This document shows positions 58,934 through 64,000 of a DNA stretch of 64,000 nucleotides, in pieces. Source of the stretch: an uncultured bacterium (GTDB taxonomy: Bacteria; Spirochaetota; UBA4802; UB4802); NCBI GenBank assembly GCA_937920495.1, contig CALEUQ010000001.1, forward strand, positions 1 through 64,000, written 5' to 3'. Both the position numbers and the translations under genes were made by a program. How positions within the stretch are numbered: position 1 is the first letter of the stretch; the number at the start of each line of letters is the position of its first letter. Below the pieces are notes generated by a model. That model did no database searches and was not told the DNA's origin. It saw nothing but the letters and a program-made list of their open reading frames with translations.

Positions 58934-59544
58934 GCAGTATATTCCTCCTGAATTGTAAAGTGTGATGGTAATAACCGTACCTCAGCATTTATAAAATGTG
59001 GTAATGATTTAAATTGTTTGGGCGATAGTCCATGTGTAATAGCATATAAAATCTGTAAGGGATCACCATGCGATACAATAAGAATATTTTGCTTGTAATG
59101 ATTTTTTTCGCAATCAAATATAAATGACAGCATCCTCCGGGCAACGGCATGAATAGGTTCAACATCATAACAGGCAACATCATTTTCTGCTATGCAATCC
59201 ATATCCCACACTTTATGATAATTTTCGCTGTCAGTTCTTTCAAATTGGCCAAAGAAGCGTTCTCGCAATCGTGCATCTTTTATGACAGGAATATTGTTGC
59301 ACTGTTGAGCAATTATCAAGGCTGTCTGATATGCACGCAAAAAATCCGATGTATAGATATGGTTTACAGATAGTAATTCTTTATTAGTAACTATCGCCTG
59401 CAAAACCTGTTGTTCCCCTTCCTGTGTCAAGCCATAATTGTTGATTCCAGCTTTTGGATCACTTATGATAACATGCGTTTTGTTGGCAATACTTTGTGCA
59501 TGGCGCATGCACAGATATGTATTATGTAACACTATGGACTTCAT
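58930..59544 (-). CDS. Histidine phosphatase (phosphoglycerate-mutase-like) family protein
   Basis: LCMRHAQSIAN, RLRERFFGQFERTD, LIVSHGDPLQIL. Confidence 0.92.
   Translation of the reverse strand: MKSIVLHNTYLCMRHAQSIANKTHVIISDPKAGINNYGLTQEGEQQVLQAIVTNKELLSVNHIYTSDFLRAYQTALIIAQQCNNIPVIKDARLRERFFGQFERTDSENYHKVWDMDCIAENDVACYDVEPIHAVARRMLSFIFDCEKNHYKQNILIVSHGDPLQILYAITHGLSPKQFKSLPHFINAEVRLLPSHFTIQEEYTA
59387..59398 (-). repeat. GGCGATAGTTAC motif
   Basis: gtaactatcgcc. Confidence 0.9.
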
Positions 59545-59587
59545 ACAGGTGCCAGTATAGATAAAGAAAATATAAAATCAATATTTT

Positions 59588-60442
59588 TTAAATGTAAAGA
59601 ATATCACCTTCTTTTGCAGCAGATATCTTAATGGGAAGTGAATGGCGTTTAGTGTGTCTGATAGCTCTGGTAATGTCACGGTCGGTATGGTTGGGATCAT
59701 GGTGGAATGTAATTAGATGCTTAACGTTAAATCGTGCAGCAACATGTGCAACCGCATCTAAAGAAGAATGGCCCCATCCGATACGATGAGCATACTCTTG
59801 TGAAGTATACTGGCAATCGGCAACAAGGATGTCTGCATTTTTTATTAAATTGCCAATATTTTTAAGGTTATAATCACCCAATTCAGGATCGTTTAATACT
59901 TCATTATCACTTGCATATACAAAGACATGATTATTGTATTCAACACGAAATCCCAATGATAATCCGGGATGGAATAAATGAGTGTACCATATAGTAACGT
60001 CATGTATGGTGAAAGGGTTCTTTGATAGCTCAACAAAATGGATGTTGGATGATAGTTCAAATAAGGTTACTGGAAAGTACTCTCTTTCCATTTGCCCTAA
60101 GATGAGCTTTTCTAAGGTAGAAACACTGTGTCCGCCGTAAAAATAAATCGTTGCATTCTTATTATATGCAAGATCAAAGAATGGGAATCCCTGAATATGA
60201 TCCCAGTGCGTGTGGCTGATGAAAAGATGAACCTCAACAGGTTTGCCTGAAAATTCCCGTGTTAAGGACTGCCCCAGCATTCTGATGCCGGTACCTGCAT
60301 CAAAGATAAGAATAGTAGTACCGCATCTGAGCTCCACACATGAAGTATTGCCACCATATTTTATAAAGTCTTTACCCGGTGTTGGTATTGATCCTCTTAC
60401 ACCCCAGAAGCGTACATACATGTTTGTTTTCTTTTTTTTCAT
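59588..60442 (-). CDS. MBL-fold metallo-hydrolase
   Basis: RFWGVRGSIPTPG, FISHTHWDHIQGFPFF, ADCQYTSQEY, GHSSLD. Confidence 0.93.
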   Translation of the reverse strand: MKKKKTNMYVRFWGVRGSIPTPGKDFIKYGGNTSCVELRCGTTILIFDAGTGIRMLGQSLTREFSGKPVEVHLFISHTHWDHIQGFPFFDLAYNKNATIYFYGGHSVSTLEKLILGQMEREYFPVTLFELSSNIHFVELSKNPFTIHDVTIWYTHLFHPGLSLGFRVEYNNHVFVYASDNEVLNDPELGDYNLKNIGNLIKNADILVADCQYTSQEYAHRIGWGHSSLDAVAHVAARFNVKHLITFHHDPNHTDRDITRAIRHTKRHSLPIKISAAKEGDILYI

Positions 60443-60511
60443 TAGAGTCTTGTTTACAATTCTTGTGATGTTAATTTTTCGACATAATTTATGATATTCT
60501 TCAAAAATATA

Positions 60512-61024
60512 TCAATCCGGAAACTCAACATACATAGTATTTGCAAGGGCATACTGTGCTCTGCTGTTGTGCTTTTCAATTGTCACATAGATGGTGAAGG
60601 GAAGGGCAATGGTTTTAAAAGGATAATTCTTACTTAGTGCAGTAAAATATAGTTTTTCCAGCAGACTGCCTACAAGTGAAAATCCGTATACAGTAGTTTT
60701 TACTTTTTCCACACGTTCAGCTTTATAGATTGCATGTGTAAGCGGGTTTTCAAAGTACGCTGTTACGGCTGCGTGTTCAATATTCTGATTGCAGTGTATA
60801 CTGAAACACAGTGTGTCTCCCTGAAAATAGATATAGTTGCATACATCTTTTAATGTTTTGCAGTGGGTACATGGTTTAAACGTATAGCTCAGGGATGTAT
60901 TGGTGATAGTTCCTGTCATTGTTACACTGCTGCCACATTCAGCGTGAATAATTTTGAGTGGTTTATCCGTGCAGGAAATGAAGAAAAAGATCCCTAAAAG
61001 TATCCAGATTTTATTTGCTAACAA
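60512..61024 (-). CDS. Hypothetical lipoprotein
   Basis: TTG start giving LLANKIWILLGIFFFISCTDKP (lipobox); slight overlap with the upstream gene. Confidence 0.5.
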   Translation of the reverse strand: MLANKIWILLGIFFFISCTDKPLKIIHAECGSSVTMTGTITNTSLSYTFKPCTHCKTLKDVCNYIYFQGDTLCFSIHCNQNIEHAAVTAYFENPLTHAIYKAERVEKVKTTVYGFSLVGSLLEKLYFTALSKNYPFKTIALPFTIYVTIEKHNSRAQYALANTMYVEFPD

Positions 61025-61928
61025 TCTGCCACCATCCTTTGAGCATGCATTGATCGTCACGGTTGAGAGAGTAGCTACTGAAGTATTCTTTTGCAAGGCT
61101 AATAAGTGTGTCAGATGCACGCAGCATGTTTGCGTCAATTTCAAGAAAATCGGGAAAATTAGCTTCCAATTCAGAAGGGGGTATAAAAGATTCAACAGGA
61201 ACAAACCGTGATGCAATAATGAAAAAGAGCGGTTCAAAGATTGTAACTGCGCGATTGAGTTCTTCAGGAACAGGATTGATGACATTCAAACATGCGGTGT
61301 AATAGTCCATAACAATAAAAGGGTACAGATGAGCTGGTATGGGAAAGATGTCAGGCAATGTGTGTATAAATTCTTCAGTTATGTGGGAGGTATCGATATC
61401 ATCAAAAATTGCGTACGTATGAAAATACTGGTCCGATTCAGTAGTAATGGATTGAATGAGTTTTATTGGAGTAATTGGCGGTGATGATTCTTTTAGTGCA
61501 GGCACAAGACGCGACTTATAGTATAGCCTGTTTGTTCTGTATGAAGGGTAGTAGTCATTATTGCCTGGCTCTATTATTGTGGAACTATCGCCCCCAAACT
61601 TAAAATCCAGGCGTAATACATGATAAAAATTGATACATGTGCCTTCAAGTACTCTGATAAAATGTAGATTGTGTAGCTCGTGTGATGGCTGCCGCTCCTG
61701 TAGCAAGGTGTGCCCAATTAAAAATTCTGGTATAAGGGGTATGATGCGTTGTACTATGGGCAAGGCTTCAGTGTAGGACAATTGTGATACCGGAATTTTA
61801 GGTATAATTATCTCTTCATTGAGCATGATAAATTCGTTTTTTAAGATATTTATATAGATGTTTCCGGTCTTATTGCTATGATGTGCATCAATGTGACGGA
61901 TGAGATTGTTAATCTGGTCTGGTGACAT
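61011..61928 (-). CDS. Hypothetical protein
   Basis: Long ORF starting MSPDQINNLIRHIDAHH; no recognised family. Confidence 0.65.
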   Translation of the reverse strand: MSPDQINNLIRHIDAHHSNKTGNIYINILKNEFIMLNEEIIIPKIPVSQLSYTEALPIVQRIIPLIPEFLIGHTLLQERQPSHELHNLHFIRVLEGTCINFYHVLRLDFKFGGDSSTIIEPGNNDYYPSYRTNRLYYKSRLVPALKESSPPITPIKLIQSITTESDQYFHTYAIFDDIDTSHITEEFIHTLPDIFPIPAHLYPFIVMDYYTACLNVINPVPEELNRAVTIFEPLFFIIASRFVPVESFIPPSELEANFPDFLEIDANMLRASDTLISLAKEYFSSYSLNRDDQCMLKGWWQIVSK

Positions 61929-62052
61929 TATATTACCTTCAAAATTTATTATAATAAATATTGCCTTTTGCCTTGACAAATATTCATAATGAAGTAATTT
62001 TTTATCAAGATAATAATTATGCAGATGGCAATTTTTTTAATTGGTAGAAGGG

Positions 62053-62532
62053 ATGGATAATCTTATCAACATTGGTGTGGCACAGCTTGCAGTTGCCGAA
62101 AATCCCGCGGTGTTGCGTACTATTCTGGGTAGCTGTGTGGGTATATGTATTTATGAGCGTAATAAAAAGATAGGTGGGCTTGCCCATATACTATTACCTA
62201 AAAATCCGGGCGATAGCAACCATGAAAAATATGCCGATACAGCCATTCCTATCCTGGTACAGCAATTATTAAAAAAAGGCTGTAAAAAAGAGTTCATGTC
62301 AGCAAAGATTGCCGGTGGTGCGTCCATGTTTAAATTTAAATCAACAACTGCGCTGGCAAATATTGGCGAGAATAATATTGAGGCAACGCGTCAGGCTCTT
62401 GCTAAATTTGGAATCCCCATTGTGGCCGAGGATGTTGGTGGCAGTACAGGCAGGGTTATAGACTTTTTTCTGGATGATGGCAGGTTAAAAGTAAAAGCCA
62501 GTGGTCAGGAAAAGATGTATTATAAGGTTTGA
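62053..62532 (+). CDS. cheD: Chemoreceptor glutamine deamidase CheD
   Basis: TILGSCVGICIYERNKKIGGLAHILLP, AKIAGGASMF, EDVGGSTGRVIDFFLDDGRLKVK. Confidence 0.96.
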   Translation: MDNLINIGVAQLAVAENPAVLRTILGSCVGICIYERNKKIGGLAHILLPKNPGDSNHEKYADTAIPILVQQLLKKGCKKEFMSAKIAGGASMFKFKSTTALANIGENNIEATRQALAKFGIPIVAEDVGGSTGRVIDFFLDDGRLKVKASGQEKMYYKV

Positions 62533-62555
62533 TAGATGGATTGGAGATAATAATT

Positions 62556-63416
62556 ATGCATGAACATATACAACAGAGGATTCAGTCCATAATTCAGAAT
62601 GTTGACCAGTTGCCTTCTTTGCCAGATGTGGTAAGCAGGATAATCAATATGGTCAATGATCCAAATGTTTCCTTCAAGCAGGTTGCTGATGAGATAGCCA
62701 AGGACCAGGCTATCACTGCCAATATTTTAAAGCTATGCAATTCGGCTTATTTCAGTAAAGGCAAGGAAATATCTTCTATTGATCGGGCCATTGTCATATT
62801 GGGTCTTAAAGAAGTAAAAGATATTGTGGTGCTTGCCACAACCAAATCGGTGTTGAATAAAGTTATTATAGGATATGACTTAGCACGGGGTGAATTATGG
62901 AAACATGGTGTTGCAGTAGCCATGCTTGCAAAAAAAATTGCAACCGAGTGTAGCCAGAAAGCAGTAGCTGATATTGCTTTTACCGGTGGCATAATCCATG
63001 ATGTGGGTAAAACAGTTCTGGCGTTATTTGTGCAGAATACTTTCAAGGATATACTCACTGCGGTAACTGAAAAAAATATTACATTCCAGGAAGCGGAAAA
63101 ATTAATCATGGGCTTTGACCATCAGCAGATTGGAGAGCAGGTTACAATTAAATGGAAGTTTCCCAAAGTGCTGCAATCAATTGTTCGATATCACCATGAG
63201 CCTATTAATGCTCCAAATGAACATAAAAAAATAGTGTCGATAGTTCATATCGCAAATACGTTGTGCCTGATGGCAGGTATTGGCATTGGCAGTGATGGGT
63301 TGTACCATGAATTAAACCAGGATGCAGTGACAATGCTGGGATTACATGATCCACAGCTGGAAAAGTTTTATAGTGATATCCCTGAACTTATGGCCAGGGC
63401 AAAAGATATCCTTTAG
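62556..63416 (+). CDS. HDOD-domain protein
   Basis: VDQLPSLPDVVSRIINMVNDPNVSFKQVADEIAKDQAITANILKLCNSAYF. Confidence 0.95.
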   Translation: MHEHIQQRIQSIIQNVDQLPSLPDVVSRIINMVNDPNVSFKQVADEIAKDQAITANILKLCNSAYFSKGKEISSIDRAIVILGLKEVKDIVVLATTKSVLNKVIIGYDLARGELWKHGVAVAMLAKKIATECSQKAVADIAFTGGIIHDVGKTVLALFVQNTFKDILTAVTEKNITFQEAEKLIMGFDHQQIGEQVTIKWKFPKVLQSIVRYHHEPINAPNEHKKIVSIVHIANTLCLMAGIGIGSDGLYHELNQDAVTMLGLHDPQLEKFYSDIPELMARAKDIL

Positions 63417-63425
63417 GATTTACCC

Positions 63426-63806
63426 ATGCATATCATCAAGCCATGCCCTTCCTGCGGTATTAAGCTGCGTTTCCCTATTGATGCTGGAATAGTTAAGGTA
63501 CGATGCCGTTGTGGATATTCATTTTTAGCTAATCCGGATGACCCGGCATTATATACCGATGCTACGTTTGATCTCTCTTTACATAAAAAATCAAAAAGAG
63601 CTTTTTCTGCTAAAAGTATAGTACACACAATAATTGAAACAATGTATTCATACTGGTACACACTTGGTAATTTTAAAATATTGCCAACTAAAGATAAAAT
63701 AAAAATTATTGCTGTTGCTATAGCCGTTATATTGCTTTCCATGATTATTGTGTATTATATCTTCTTTACAAATCCACAACCTCCTGAGAATGGCATTGTT
63801 ATATGA
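63426..63806 (+). CDS. Zinc-ribbon-like membrane-anchored protein
   Basis: CPSCGIKLRFPIDAGIVKVRCRCGYSF and a C-terminal TM. Confidence 0.7.
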   Translation: MHIIKPCPSCGIKLRFPIDAGIVKVRCRCGYSFLANPDDPALYTDATFDLSLHKKSKRAFSAKSIVHTIIETMYSYWYTLGNFKILPTKDKIKIIAVAIAVILLSMIIVYYIFFTNPQPPENGIVI

Positions 63807-64000
63807 TCCACATTAATGACACGTCCACCTACCATAAAGAACAGATTATCACGTTAGGCTGGGAGCTTACAGTATGCAATATGCTCTATCCTGAACACAG
63901 CCCCTGCAGGCAGGTGATCAGGAAAAATGCTTCGTATGGAACGTTGCTTTATGAATTTCTTTCAGAGTTTATAGATATTACGCAGATTACACATATTATG
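63803..64000 (+). CDS. 5' part of a CDS running off the window (unidentified)
   Basis: ATGA overlap with the upstream stop; MIHINDTSTYHKEQIITLGWELTVCNMLYPEHSPCRQVIRKNASYGTLLYEFLSEFIDITQITHIM..., open to window end. Confidence 0.6.
   Translation, partial: MIHINDTSTYHKEQIITLGWELTVCNMLYPEHSPCRQVIRKNASYGTLLYEFLSEFIDITQITHIM

Noticed and set aside
1-64000. CRISPR array, tRNA, rRNA, intact transposase or prophage genes
   Set aside because: No regularly spaced direct repeats, no convincing cloverleaf or rRNA signature, and no transposase/integrase motifs found by eye; a tRNAscan/Infernal run would be decisive.

Overview
The window is ordinary-looking bacterial chromosome, AT-rich and densely coding. 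Lineage is not provable from the sequence; Spirochaetota is my guess from the overall gene mix. About 55 CDSs are supportable, including ruvB, smpB, guaA, purE, cutA, larE, cheD, an XPB/ERCC3-type helicase, a zinc-finger-less ClpX-like ATPase, a 1257-aa FAD/Fe-S oxidoreductase, a 7TM-DISM-like adenylate cyclase, two Na+/solute symporters and two multiheme cytochromes. No rRNA, tRNA, CRISPR array, intact transposase or prophage was recognised. Main findings: (1) A short motif, GGCGATAG (extended consensus GGGCGATAGTTACC), occurs 20 times by manual scan, on both strands, mostly inside unrelated genes and in several reading frames. This suggests DNA-level selection (uptake-sequence-like or HIP1-like). 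(2) A complete ccmABCDEF locus has a CXXXY-type CcmE and no adjacent ccmG/ccmH, matching the 'Ccm*' (System I*) architecture; its ccmD-like gene is absent from the ORF track. (3) A ~110-bp intergenic repeat family carries a GTGTACA...TGTACAC hairpin, with three full copies and one copy lacking the hairpin. (4) A gene graveyard at 25.0-26.6 kb holds a decayed small-ORF/nucleotidyltransferase module (frameshift, nonsense codon, truncation) and an N-terminal stub of an ADP-forming acyl-CoA synthetase. (5) A tightly packed three-gene envelope cluster combines a lamin-tail-like protein, a barrel-like protein with a ComEA-like HhH, and another barrel-like protein.
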